Positions 15,389 through 27,730 of a DNA stretch of 64,000 nucleotides are shown piece by piece; position 1 is the stretch's first letter, and each line of letters begins with the position of its first letter. Origin of the DNA: Opisthocomus hoazin (taxonomy: Eukaryota; Chordata; Aves; Opisthocomiformes; Opisthocomidae); assembly GCF_030867145.1 (NCBI RefSeq), contig NC_134433.1, forward strand, positions 16,527,896-16,591,895, read 5' to 3'. Position numbers and translations under genes: made by a program. The notes below the pieces were generated by a model. The model saw only the letters and a program-made list of their open reading frames with translations, ran no database searches and was not told the DNA's origin.

Positions 15389-16776
15389 GTATATAATATA
15401 ACATCAACTAACATAAAATGTAATAAAAGAGTTTGTTTCAGAGTGGCTCTCAGTTTTGTTTTGGCATACTGGACACCTCATAGTATAACACTCCACCTGA
15501 CTTCCCAAGTGTTGAAGGCCTCAACAGGTACCTCACGCAGGTAGATGCACATGTTATTTTTCTTACTGCCACACAGGGTTCGTTACTGGGGCTTCTCTGC
15601 CAGCAGAGCGAGCGGAGGGTCTATTTCCAGCATACACCTTTCACCCCACCCTTGATATCACTCTCAGCACTAACTTCCTTCCTTGACTTACCTTCTAGAG
15701 TTGGGAACCCAAATGGGCTTTCAAAACAGACTCTGGTACCCTCCTTCAGCTTATTCCTAGCACTCAGCTCCGCAACATCTCTGTATACCCCTACTACGTG
15801 TCAGTAAGAACACAAATTAAAAGTCATCTTGTTTTGCTATGCAAATGCCTTTGCTTTTCCTTTCCTTTCCTGCTTAAGATTTTTAGTTTCCCCTGGTCGT
15901 TTCTCCCCTACTATTTAAATCAAACTTTCAGCATTCAACTGGTATTACCTTTTCAATTATTTTGGGGTTGCCAAGTTACATCATACTTTTAAAGAAATAT
16001 TTCCTATGCAAACATCATGCTAAATCCCTTCCTTCAGTCCTCCTGTGGCATTTAATACTGCAGGTGACAAAACAAAACAATACACATAAACTGAGTAATA
16101 TTCCCGACACATGCTGCTAGTTCAAGGGATTCTGTCACGACAACACCCAATTTATAGAAGCACGTTGTCAATGTTTGTCTTTTTCAGAGGAACTGGGATG
16201 TAACGATTTTTTTTTTTGATCAATATCTAGATTTACTTTTCTTTCATAAGAAGTTAAACAATACAGTAACATACATGTGGTCATTTTTCGGTAGCCTTGA
16301 ATTTTTTATCATATGAAATTACATAGGGGAAGCAAGGCCTTTTCAATAAAGTTTGGATGTCCTCTGTGTATCTAACTCAGTATTTATCTGTTTTATCAAT
16401 ACACCTAAACAAGAACTGCCTGAACAGATACAGCTATAAAAAGCAGGAAAATGAAAAACAGAAAGCAGCTAGAGGCATGCCAGAAATCAGAAAGATATGC
16501 CATATTAATGGCCCAGTGATTGCTGAGGTGCTTTATCTGTCAGCCATTCAAAGCCTGATTAATCAAGTCACTTTTCTAAAGAATAAAGCACCTTCTACAG
16601 TCTGATACAGAAAATTACTGAAGCTTAAGTTTTACTATTTAGAGGTGTTTCACCCACAGACATCTATCTAGCTTTTTAATGTATTTCTGAATCTTCTGTT
16701 ACCACACCCTGAGTGTCTCCTGGTGTCTGATACAGACTCCAGAACAGGGCTCTGAGGCTGCAGACTGCTCTCACCA

Positions 16777-16835
16777 ATGCAAATGAGGCACAGAAACGAA
16801 CTGACTAGACCAGCTTCACACGGGATATCTTTGGC
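16777..16835 (+). repeat. Possible MIR-like relic
   Basis: ATGAGGCACAGAAACGAACT and the following CTTCACACGG resemble the MIR-type 'GAGGCACAGAGAGGTTAAGT' and 'GGTCACACAGG' segments. It is weak and short. Confidence 0.3.
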
Positions 16836-17859
16836 TCCAACCAATGTTTTCCTTTTCTCCTTCCTTCACTGGCAGTTGTACCTATTCTCCAACGGCGAAA
16901 TTCAAGCTTTAGTACAGCTCGTTTTTTGTTTAGAACCCAAGTGGCTACATGTTGAGTGGGCAATTCACCTACAAGCATATCTGAAGCCATCCAACTTCTT
17001 TGCAGCCCATGACTCGGCACGGGGAGCAACGCTAACCTGGTCAGCAGAGGAAGAAAGCCTTCCACAAGTCACAGAAAGGGTCCACAGGGAAACAACTGTG
17101 CCTTGAAGGTGAATGCTTGAGACATGCTGCCCCACTGGACTAATGCAAAGGCTGGGCTTTCATAGTTACAATACAGTTAAACTAGATGCCACTCCCTGAA
17201 TACTTGGCACTTTTATTCTTAAAATTGTCTAGTCTCCTGTGAGTACAGCATCTCAAAATACTGCAGCAGCCCAATGACCACAGGAAAAGTGGATATTTGA
17301 AACTAAGGGATGAACCCTATAAAAAACCCAGCTTAAATTCCTTTTGCCATTATCATAATTTTTTTTTTTTTACACTCTCCATACAGAAGAGCCATTTTTT
17401 TAATCTTTCACGTAATATGCACAAATGTAGATTAAAAACAAAAGGACAAAAATGGACCCATTCCATAATCCTGAGTGTAGACAGAGTTGGGATCTGGATA
17501 CTATATCTCAAATTAAGCTTTCCTGAAATAAAATTTTAAAAGTGTATCTGTTAAACATCAAAATTCCCTTATTTAATGAAAAACATTTATGGAAAGAAAA
17601 AATTGCTACAGTAATAAGTTCTATTTCTTGAAAAGATAACCCACATACATGTTAAAGATAAGAGATGAAGAGCTTCATTTACATAAATGATAGGACATTA
17701 ATCACTGATTGTGACTTACCAACACATAAGTAGTGCTACAGGTGAGCAGAATATACAGACCAGGTGTGCACTCAGATGTAAGCTAACCTTCACCCCACTA
17801 TGCAGCAGATTAAAGTATGTCCTGGGTCTATACTCAACTCCCTCAACTTGACGCAGATC

Positions 17860-17922
17860 AGAACCTGGACTAGATGACCTCTAGGGGTCCCTTCCAACCC
17901 AAAACTTTCTATGATTCTATAG
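17860..17922 (+). mobile_element. CR1 LINE 3' terminal fragment
   Basis: CCTGGACTAGATGACCTCTA is followed by GGGGTCCCTTCCAACCC and ends in the CR1 octamer-type tail TCTATGATTCTATAGG. This is the canonical plus-strand CR1 3' end. Only about 60 bases survive. Confidence 0.88.
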
Positions 17923-18050
17923 GATTCAACTTGGTACTTACACAGAACCTATGGGGATATAGTTTTTTATCATCCAGTATAGAAATCTAGAATATGCAGT
18001 TGTAAAAGAGTTGATCTGAACCTAAATTTAACTTTACACACAGGTTTTTT

Positions 18051-18100
18051 GGGGCTAGATCCTTAGCTAGTCAGAATTGGTATAGTTCCACTGACCCTAA
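18051..18100 (+). repeat. Ancient palindromic amniote repeat fragment, copy A
   Basis: GGGGCTAGATCCTTAGCTAG followed by TCAGAATTGGTATAGTTCCA resembles an old sauropsid repeat. Its remembered form is 'GGGCCAGATCCTCAGCTGG-TGTAAATCAGCATAGCTCCATTGA', and in intact copies it reads as a long palindrome. The exact family name is not certain. Confidence 0.45.
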
Positions 18101-19929
18101 GAACCCAACCCTGTATTTCATATATTCCCACTAAATACAGTGAAACATCCCAATTCAATGCAGATCCCAAAATATACTTTGGGACTAGATCCAATTTGTT
18201 GAGTTGTTTCTAGGCTTTGATGTGTAAACTCATCATATGTCATTGTGCTCTAACTAAACCTAAGTGGTGCAATAGATTTCCTGTCACAAAAGTAAAGAAC
18301 CCTCATGTGTTGGGAATGTACAGGACAGCTTGCTTCAGCATAAAGAAACCAAGCTACGGGAGAGAGCAAGAAACCAGAGTCACATAAACAGGGAAGAATT
18401 AAACTGATCAATTGAACTGAAAATATTGTTTCACTATAAATAATTAAGAATTTTCCACTGCAGTAATTTTTCTTAGGAAAATTATGAGCTGTTCAATCCA
18501 AATTGTGTGACAAATACATTTACACTGATGAATTTCAGAAAAAAAAAACCCCAACACCTTCAACTACCCACAAATACTGGACTTTCTAATAGATTTGAAG
18601 ATTGAAGTTTTCAGCAGGTCTAGTTATCAAACATACACTGTATGAGGCTCCCATACTGAAAGAAAACAAAAAAGATATCATGAGTTCTACCAGAGATTCA
18701 TAGCTGCAAAATGCTACAAATTTTGTGACATGGGTAAGTTTCACAGGAAGTTTATAACCAAAGTTCTGTGTTTTCCTGAGCATGGACTTCAGTATTTGCA
18801 ATATCATTTCGAGTGAAAACTTCACTGGAAATCTACCATAGCACATGGAAAACTCAATGGCTGTTTTGGTAAAATGGCTGTTTATAATCAAAAATAATCT
18901 TATGACCTGGCCCACTACTAAGATACTGAGGCACTATACTGTACAACTCAACAGTGAATAGATCCTGGAAAAAAGGTAAGGCTAAACTCTGCACTTGTAC
19001 ACACCACGACATTGGAGAATTTGCAGAGTTACTACTGATAATTTTCCCCTTACTTTGCACAAAAAGGACAATGAAACACAGTAAGAATCTGCACTATCGC
19101 CTTTTGTTCTAAACTCTCCCTTCCCTTGAATCCCACAAATGTTACCACTTTTAATCGGCCAAGAAAAAACCCTCGACCTCACAAAATCTGGCTACAATCC
19201 TGACTAATAATGTAAATCTCCTTCTGGTAACTTAAATATCATGCACAGCACAACAAACAAACTATCTAAACCAAGAACTGTTGAGTCAGAAATAAAATAA
19301 TCTGCTAATTGTGCTTTTCTGGAATGGATGACTGTATAATGTCCTAATCAGAAGGCTGAAGTCACATTTGCATTTAGATAAAGCCCTGTTTAAAAAGAGA
19401 CAAGTATAAAGGAAACACTGAGACTATTGTGACATCCCTCTGCATTGCACAATCATTTACATTCCTGATAATGATATTCAGATAGTGAAGCAAAGGCTGA
19501 CCAAAGCCAATTAATCTGGCACTCCGCATTAGCAAGCCTGTCAAGTGACCCAGTGTACAGCTGAACCCATGATGACACTGATACAACACTATGCCACTAC
19601 TCTCAGATTCCCCCACCCCCCGCTAGTGTGACTGTTTTTCAAGCAAATCCCTATGGTTCAACAGTTATAACAACTAGTCTGGAGGGATTGAGAGAGTTAA
19701 ATGGGCACCAAAGCTGGGCTTCAGAGACTGGAAGTGTTAATTAAAGGACTGCAAGAGTTACCTGAGCTGCTGCTGTTTACAGGTTGGCTCCCCCTTCCCC
19801 CTCTCCTCCTGCAGCATACAGGCTGGAGATGTTTTCTTAGGACTTCAAAGTATTACATCCTTAGAAGTCTAACTCAGGAATCTATGATTCCCTATCCTAG
19901 GCAAACCTCATGATCTTTAATGTATTGAT

Positions 19930-20000
19930 TTTACAGTATCCTAGTGAAGTAGCACAGCAGTAATATGTCCCTTCTTAAAAATGAGGAACCAAGACAGGCC
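19930..20000 (+). repeat. MIR-like SINE relic
   Basis: TTACAGTATCCTAGTGAAGT, AGCACAGCAGTAATATGTCC and AAAAATGAGGAACCAAGACA follow each other as in MIR-type 'TCACAACAACCCTGTGAGGT', 'AGGTACTATTATTATCCCC' and 'ACAGATGAGGAAACTGAGGC'. The order of three blocks makes this the best MIR candidate in the window. Confidence 0.6.
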
Positions 20001-20200
20001 CAGATTCTACTCTCTCACTTTGGCCACCCAACCGATATAAGGCTAGCCTGGAACACTCCCTGGACTCTAACTTCTTAAATACACTTACAACTTCTTGCAG
20101 CAGAGTGGCAAACCTTGCCTGTTTCAGGGAACTAACTGCCTTCTCTGGTTATTACACTGCAATGTATTTTCTTTATTCCCTAGCAGGTCACAGGAGAGTG

Positions 20201-20241
20201 ACTAGGCCAGCTCTATGGGTTCTGCCGCCCTAGGCAAACCA
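20201..20241 (+). repeat. Possible hAT-type DNA transposon terminus
   Basis: CTAGGCCAGCTCTATGGGTT followed by CTGCCGCCCTAGGCAAAC resembles hAT terminal inverted repeats of the form 'CAGGGCCGGCTCTAGG...TTTGCCGCCCTAGGCA', remembered from sauropsid non-autonomous elements. No matching right terminus or 8-bp target duplication was found. Confidence 0.4.
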
Positions 20242-20586
20242 GTAAATGTCCGTCCCGACCCAGTCACATTCACTCATAGAGCTACGGAATATTTTGCAGC
20301 CCTGGGCGATGGCCTGCCTTGCAGAGATACCCCTTCTCGTGTATGGGTGAGCACGTACAATGCTGAAGTCACTTTCTAACAAACACATCTCTGCAGCATG
20401 CTGGGCTTTTATTAAGATCTGCTGTTTTGATGTGATCACTTCTGACGAGCTGTGGCCTGTCATTGTCGTGGATTTTGTCCTTTCTAAATATGGCCTGTAA
20501 AGTCCTATTGCATGAATGATGCTAGCCAGTCTTGCGCTGTTCACGTCTATTTCTGTTCTCTGCTTTATGCTTTGCTTGATGTACAA
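20230..20586 (-). other. Unidentified 118-codon ORF beside the hAT-like terminus
   Basis: An open frame starts with MYIKQSIKQRTEIDVNSARL and ends SECDWVGTDIYWFA at a stop within the hAT-like terminus. It is longer than most chance ORFs nearby and not low-complexity, but it matches no family I recognise and has no visible splice or promoter support. It could be a transposon-borne remnant or chance. Confidence 0.2.
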
Positions 20587-22660
20587 GGCAGAGAAGCAGT
20601 GTCAAATGACAGTACAAGAGCAGCACATTCTAGGGACACAGTCCTGCAGTGTAAACTTCGCTTTACACAATATTAGTAGGGCATACGGGAAATTAAGAAC
20701 TGGCTAAACGACAGAGCACAGCACACCTGGTAGCCTAGCCTGCTCAGCACACGAAATCTCCATATTTTCAGGCTCTGAGAAGCACAGTTTTCTTACAGAT
20801 CAAACGTACATTATATTTCTTATTTGCACTCACTTTATGATCCCTTTACTGCTGATATAAAGCAACTAAGGCAACTGGAAACCAGACCTATAACGCATTT
20901 TTCTTAGGGTCTGAGTAAAAGCTTAAAAAAGTATTGTAAAGAAAATTGAATATAGATGTAATCAACAGGATTATAAAAAGGCACAAAAGCTCTGGGTTTT
21001 GGCCTTAAAAAGACATCAAATTCTTGTCACGATTAAGACCACTTATATAAATTAACCAAAGCCACAGTACAAATGTTTTATCTTACGCTCTTGTTTGGTA
21101 TCACAAAGCAGAGACAGGTAATACACCAAACAGAAAATAAAGCATTGAGATTTTTGCAATCTAACACCAGTGAGGAAACACACTGCCCACACTGAGGCCA
21201 GATTACCCCGTTCTGGATAATTAATAAGCATGCTCAGACTAATTATAGTAGTATTCTTTGGAGCATGCTCACTAAATGTCAAATCCAGACAACAGCAGGG
21301 GATAGGAATCTCCTGGCTTTAGATGCAATTCAAAATTCCCTACTTACTCTTTTCTCCTGACAATGACTTCTCCCAGCTTAAAGAAAACTCTGAAAGGCAC
21401 AGTCTCAAAAGAGTTTTATCTTTCTAGTTGTATACTGCTCAGTTCAACTGCTGTCAACGTGAATTTTGTTCTCAGTGGCCCAGTCTGTAAGTATCTACCT
21501 TTGAGATCATGCCCAAATATGAATTGAGCTATATCCTGGTGCCATAAGCTCTGAAACAAGACTGCCTGTTCATTCCTTCCTTTCTTGCAAATATTGTATC
21601 TTGAAATGTTCCAGTGCTTAGTTCCAGTTTAGCAATCATGGTTCTCCCTGCTACTTTATGAAAGTTAGTCTAATAACTTTCTGGCTGGGCTTATAGCACC
21701 TTCTACGCTTTTTGAATCTTCAGGTTTTTTAATAACTTCCAATTGGGCACCATATAAGCTACCACAAATTTTCTTAAAGGATGGATACCTGGTTAGCAGC
21801 ATAAGGTATGAAAGCCCTTCTGAAGGGCACAAACATGCTGATTTTGATTAATGAAAACATTAATTCTATGAACTATGGGTGATGTAGGCATGGGAAGAAG
21901 CACCTTACAGCTAGTCCTCAAGAAACACTAAGTTTTACATAAGGTTTTGTCATGGCTGCTAACTCAATTCAGGAAGCACTGAAACTGATTAAAATTTATT
22001 TTACCTTTATGCTTTAACATAGGTTCATTTTGCTCATGCCATCCAACTTTCTAAATTTTATTTTTTTTTAAATGCAGGTTGGTAAAAGCACATAATTCAA
22101 ACAAGCAGCTAGCACTCGGTACAGGAAGGGCTCTACTTAGGAAAGTAAAAGTACAAGAGTTCAATAGAAGGGCAAAGTCATGAGAAGGTAAAGAGTCAGG
22201 ATTTCAAAAATCAAAAGCAGTCACTGTGACCCACACTCTTGACTAAAGATAATAAAAAACTTTTTTTTTTTAAACCAAGAATGCCTAGTGTATACCTCTT
22301 CACATTCATTTAGTGCCAACATCATATGCAGCCTACTAGGGCATAAAACCTGCAGTATAACAGGGCTTTCCAGTATGGCCTCTCATTTTACTGACCAACC
22401 ACAGCACGTCCTTTCCAGTCCTGACCATCTACACATAATCCCCAGACTAATGACCATGGTACTTGTACAATGCCCTGGTATCTACAGTGCACCCTGTAAT
22501 CGTCCTTCCCAATTTACATTATCCTTTACAGCAGCATCAAGAACAACTTGCTGCCTCATTATTTCAAATCCACACCTGCTGAAATTTGCATCCTCCAATC
22601 CTTTGCTCTCAATCCAAGCAATAATCTGAGCCAAAACCTTCCCTGGCAAAATCCTGTCTG

Positions 22661-22692
22661 TGGTGGAATTACACCGTGGATGAATTTGGCCC
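22661..22692 (+). repeat. Ancient palindromic amniote repeat fragment, copy B
   Basis: TGGTGGAATTACACCGTGGA followed by TGAATTTGGCCC matches the half-palindrome 'GGAGTTACACCAGGGATGAATTTGGCCC' of an old sauropsid repeat, with few changes. The flanks do not extend the match clearly. Confidence 0.5.
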
Positions 22693-23640
22693 ACCACATC
22701 TTGAACAAAATACATGCCTGTTCATGGCAGAAATGTTTATAACCAGCAGTATTATAGAACATTTAAGTCTAGGAGTCTTTAGCCTCTTAAGGGGGATTTT
22801 AACTTGCACAGTTCACTAATCAGGGATTGTCACCATACCAACAGCTAATCATGTGGGCAGATGCCCGCCATATCTTAGGAACATCTCCGAGGTCTTAAAG
22901 CCATATCTCAAGTTTTCCCTGAAAACTTTACTGTCATTCTCCATGGCTTAGCCTATCTCAAAGAGGCTTTGTTTCATAAGACAAACAAAGGAAAAGTCTG
23001 GCTAGCAACAAGCTTATTGCAAAGAGAGAGTTCCCAGTCCAGCAACTGATTTTTGAGAAAGGACCTTAATCCCTGCAATACCTCTGTTGGCTGCAGTGGG
23101 ATGCCACAAGAGAGAGCTCCTCACAAAGCCAGCTGCGGTATGAGTCTTGCACATTCTCCACGCTTCGGACGGTGAAAGAGCTATACATCCCCCCTATTCT
23201 TTCAGGGATCATTCTCCTCTACATATTATAAGATACTGTTATTCTAGAAAGTTATAAGATGTTCTTTCAATGATGAAAAGAAAAATGTTGAAGGAACTCC
23301 ATCATCCAGGAAATTGGTACCTGGCTCCAGAAAGGGCTACTTAACAATTTGACCTAATTAAAAGAGAGAAGTAATTAAAACTACAGCTGAGACAGTGATG
23401 ACAAATGTTAGCTAGTGTAATGTTTTACACTGCAGGCCTACGCATTGTTTGAGCGCAGAAGAAAGGTGTTCTTGCCTATATTCGCTCAGTCCTTGTTGTT
23501 TCTCGCCTATTCTGATTTAACATAGGCTTCCAAAAGGAAAACAGAAGCTGTATGCTGGAAAAGGACACTTTTGTAAATTCCAAACAGGCTTTGAAAGCCT
23601 ACTGATAGATCAGACCTCTAACCGCATCAACAGGCTAGCA

Positions 23641-23698
23641 CAGCTCCATGGACTTGAACAAACCCGCAGTCATTCATAGTACAGGATCAGACCCCTCG
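23641..23698 (+). repeat. Ancient palindromic repeat fragment, copy C (weak)
   Basis: CAGCTCCATGGACTTGAACA and TACAGGATCAGACCCC resemble the 'AGCTCCATTGACTTCAA' and 'GCAGGATCAGGCCC' segments of old sauropsid repeats. Spacing is plausible and divergence is high. Confidence 0.4.
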
Positions 23699-25020
23699 GG
23701 AGCATAACTCTCCCTGCGGTGCTGAAAGGGCACCTGCGTACCCCAGCACACCCTGGGAGGAGGAAGGCTGTTTGTCATCTATTTTCATGGCAAAGTCATG
23801 GACATAATTTAGATGAGAATAGAAAGCATATATTGAGGGTTTCCATGTTAGTCATATGACTGCCCTCCTGGCCACCATCATCACCTTAATTTAAAAATTA
23901 ACATCAGTCAAAGCAGTAAGATAAAAAAATAAATTTTTTTCAAAAAAATTCTTACAAATTTGAGAACTGCAGAGCTACCTACAATTTAAAGCCACTGCTG
24001 TCTGTTGCTTAGAACAGACAATCATCTCATGATTAGTAATTAACACTATTATACAGTGTTATAGACTATATTATTAGCAATATTGTACTGCACCTTTTCA
24101 AAGCAGAAGGTAATCTTATTTCTTTCCAACATGATACCATCTGAACCTAGAATCAGAATGTCAGCAGCAGGCTCACTCACACTTTGTCCCAGAATCTTGT
24201 AAACAGTTTAAGCAAGACAGAGTTTTATCCATCTTTCGCAGTCTGTCCCAGTAAATTCATCCATTGTTAAATAACTCTTACCACATACAGAACTCACAGA
24301 ACTCACACCAAGTATAAAAGCAAACCAAATATCTTTAGCCCTACTTTAGCCAAAAAGACAAAGAAAGAAATTAAATAATATTGTTCATTTTACCCATAAC
24401 ACATCAATAGCAGAACCAAAAATAGATCCTGGATATCCTGTTGGCCAGGTTAAAAATCTTACAACTGGAACATGATTTCTTCATATTTCCACTTCCCCTC
24501 CTGCCTTTTGGATATTTTTGTCATGGAGCCAGAATGATAAACCAGTAAAACACACTATAGAAATCTGCAGGACATTTGTTTCCGAAGGTACAGAGCTTGC
24601 TTCTAATTGATTACACACAATGTAACAACTGTATCGAGTAACTCATTCATAGCTCTGGCTGACATGAAGTTATGGGAAGTTTATGCTTTATTGTCTATAG
24701 ACTTCAGCTCAAGCCAAAACTCTGAGTGTCCAGCTCAGTTCTTGCTACAATAGATCAAAACTAACACACTGCACTTTGTTGAAAGCAAGTATTGGATTGC
24801 AATTTTGGCGCTTGGCACTATAGGTAAAAGCTTGCGTTTACCCTTGGCAAAGGCAGAGTTCAATGCAGAGATCCACTGCAATACACCAAGACACCAGTGC
24901 TTCAAATATCCCATTGCACTATGCCTAGACCGTGGATGCACAAGCAGAGACAACCCTAGCCTCTCAGATCTCTAAAAGGGAAGCTATCTGAGAAAAGAAA
25001 TCGTCCTCCAGAAAATAAGG

Positions 25021-25095
25021 CAGCTCGTGCAAAGTCACACAATGAGTCAATAGCAGAGCCGCAAATAGAAACTGTATCTTCAGATTCTCAAACTA
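25021..25095 (+). repeat. MIR-like or CORE-SINE-like relic
   Basis: GTGCAAAGTCACACAATGAG, TCAATAGCAGAGCCGCAAAT and CTTCAGATTCTCAAACT parallel the MIR-type 'GCCCAAGGTCACACAGTGAG', 'TCAGTGGCAGAGCTGGGAAT' and 'CCTGACTCCCAGT' blocks in the same order. Confidence 0.55.
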
Positions 25096-27678
25096 CCGCC
25101 TCATACAAGGAATCATGAAATTGCTTACGTCTTACACAGATTCACAACAGCATCCCTAATGTCAAAAGCTATCCTCTGAACTTTTTGAACTTATGTCTTA
25201 ATTCTTTTTGATCTATGTCAGCTAAATCAGGTTCAATATCATCTATCCACGAATTCTTATTAATGATTATTCTATCCTTCTGGTTTTGACTGAATAGCTC
25301 TGAAATGACCAAAAAAAAAAAAAAAAGAAAAAATCTTTTTTCTAAAGTACTTGAATGTTGATCCAGAATGCCACAGTATTCTTTTCCCTTTGAAGCAGAC
25401 ACCACATTTGTCAACACCCGTCTGAGCGAATCAATGTGGCAGGATAGCTGTTCTGACTGGCAAAAGCACTTGATGGAAATGGAGCTGCCTTAGGTTTCAT
25501 CCACGATTCAGACTGGTTTACATTTTGTGAAACCTGAGGAAAAGGGGGTAAAGGCTTTGGCTCAATTGGAGTCACGTTGTTAACCTTCAGTGCTAATAAT
25601 TAACTCACTTATGCTGAATTAATTTGATGTAATTATTGGTGATGGTGCAGACAGCGGCCCAGAGAAAGTTTGAGAGACAGGAGAAACAGAAATCTTAACA
25701 ATACAAAATACCCCATAAATAGCATCTTTTTTTGCCAAAACGAGTCAAAGACACAAAATGAGTTCATTACAGTCATCTGGCTTCACTCAGCCCTCCAAAT
25801 TACCCCAATACCCAGACAAATGGCTGTGAAATCCAGTAAGTGAACTAGAATTAAACCAAGCCCTGACAAATTTGACACGGCACGCAGCACAAGTGTCTTT
25901 CCCCAACCTATTATCTAAACAATACAGATTTAATAATATATTTAAGAGAGCCACTATGCTTTTCCCTTTAACTGAAGACATTAATTAAGAACATTTTCTT
26001 GTTGTAGTGTTGTCAGTTGGGTGGTTTTTTGATGAATAATCTAGAGAATGCTTATAGAGTCTTTTCATTTGATCTGCAGTTTTTATCTAGTATTTTCAGA
26101 CTTACTCAGTTCAAAACAAACCCCGACTATAAAATAAACACCTATCTTTCTCCTTCCTCATTTAATATTTCTGTGAATTGCTTTGAAAAAGTATAACAGA
26201 AATGCATTCTTTGCTATGAAAATACACATATTTTACTAAGGTATTTTAGCACATGAGAAAATTTAAAAAAAGTAATTGGAGGAAAAAAAATTCAGATGTG
26301 ATCGTCTTAAGTTTTGGGAAGTAGCTTAAACTGAAAATGAAAAATAGGAAATTCTACGCAAACTGATGTTTTAAGTATTATCACCAGCATCTCTACAAGA
26401 CACTCCACCTTCCCCCTCCACCCCTCAAGGAAGCACACCTAGACTGCTGTTCCACTTCTGTTCACAGTCTAGGCAGTTGCCACAGACAAGGGATGCATTT
26501 ACCAAATAAAAATCTCAAGGCAGAATACCATGTATTGCAGGCAAGCCAACAACAGCAGCCTCTCACTACTCAGGCTAGAAGCTGTCAGTGGGACGCGTCT
26601 TTTCCCATTTGTGGGCCCGCGACCCCTGAGCGCACAGACTACCACACTGCAGTGCTGTGCGTAAACCCCGAGGCAAATCTTTCATTGCCCTGCTTCCATC
26701 AAGCTGCATTGTGCAGACAGACTTAGCACCACGGGTTGTTATTTTGGTGTTGTAAAGCATATAAAAATTAAGAGTTTAGATTGCAGCATCACTACATCTA
26801 ATATTTTACAGCCCTGGAGAACTGGTAATATCTCACCATGAAGAGCTGGATGCCTTTGCCTGTCTAGCTTCAGTCTGAAATACTACTTGACTTAATTTGT
26901 CATAATGCTGTAAGTATACAAGCATCTAAACTTCTAGTGCATTTTTATCATCCTTGGTGACAAGAATAAAAATATTACCTCTAACATGACCAATTACTTA
27001 TGAGGAGAGAATCCAAGTGCTTAGCTGTAAGAAAGTAATAGTATTTTTCCAATTTGATAAGTAGGTGCTGTTAGCACGCCTACAGATCATGTCTGCATCA
27101 AGAGTTCTGGTGATTCTCAAACACAGCCGATCTTTCAGAACTCTGTTTAATTGCCATCAGGCTCTGATCAGACTCATCACTTCAAAGAAAGTTATATTAC
27201 ATGCTTAATTTATGCATTTGATTTCACTAGACCATTTTCTGCCCAGTTCTGAGAGGGCAAAAAGTGTTGTCCATGGGGATGCTGCGAATATTTTCTGAAG
27301 AACCAAACTGACTTTCCCCAAGAACAATTTAAAAAAAAAAATTTAAAAAAAAGTTATTTGGGAAGACACACTACATATTAAAGTAATTTTAGTGTGATGG
27401 GCATCTGAAGTCTCCTACATTTATCTGGACATCTACTGCAAGTTTTCTCTGTGCTTATTTACCACAATCTATTTGATTTTAGCTTAGTGAGCTGAGAGTT
27501 ATTGCTGGAAGTAGTTAGAAGAAACTGGAATAGTGTATGTTGTCATAAATGAATTTATGTCCAACATAAGAATCTGGAATACTGGTATTGTATCTGTACT
27601 GGAACTCTATTTGGAGGACTTGATTTTTTACCACAGTTTCTCCAGGCGAATGCCACTGAAGGCAACAAAGTCAGTAGT

Positions 27679-27730
27679 CCAAATTCTTAGCTGGTGTAAA
27701 TCCGCACATTTCTATTCATTTCTGTTGAAC
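27679..27730 (+). repeat. Ancient palindromic amniote repeat fragment, copy D
   Basis: CAAATTCTTAGCTGGTGTAA followed by ATCCGCACATTTCTATTCAT closely follows 'CAGATCCTCAGCTGGTGTAAATCAGCATAGCTCCATTGA'. This is the clearest copy of the family seen at 18051. Confidence 0.55.
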
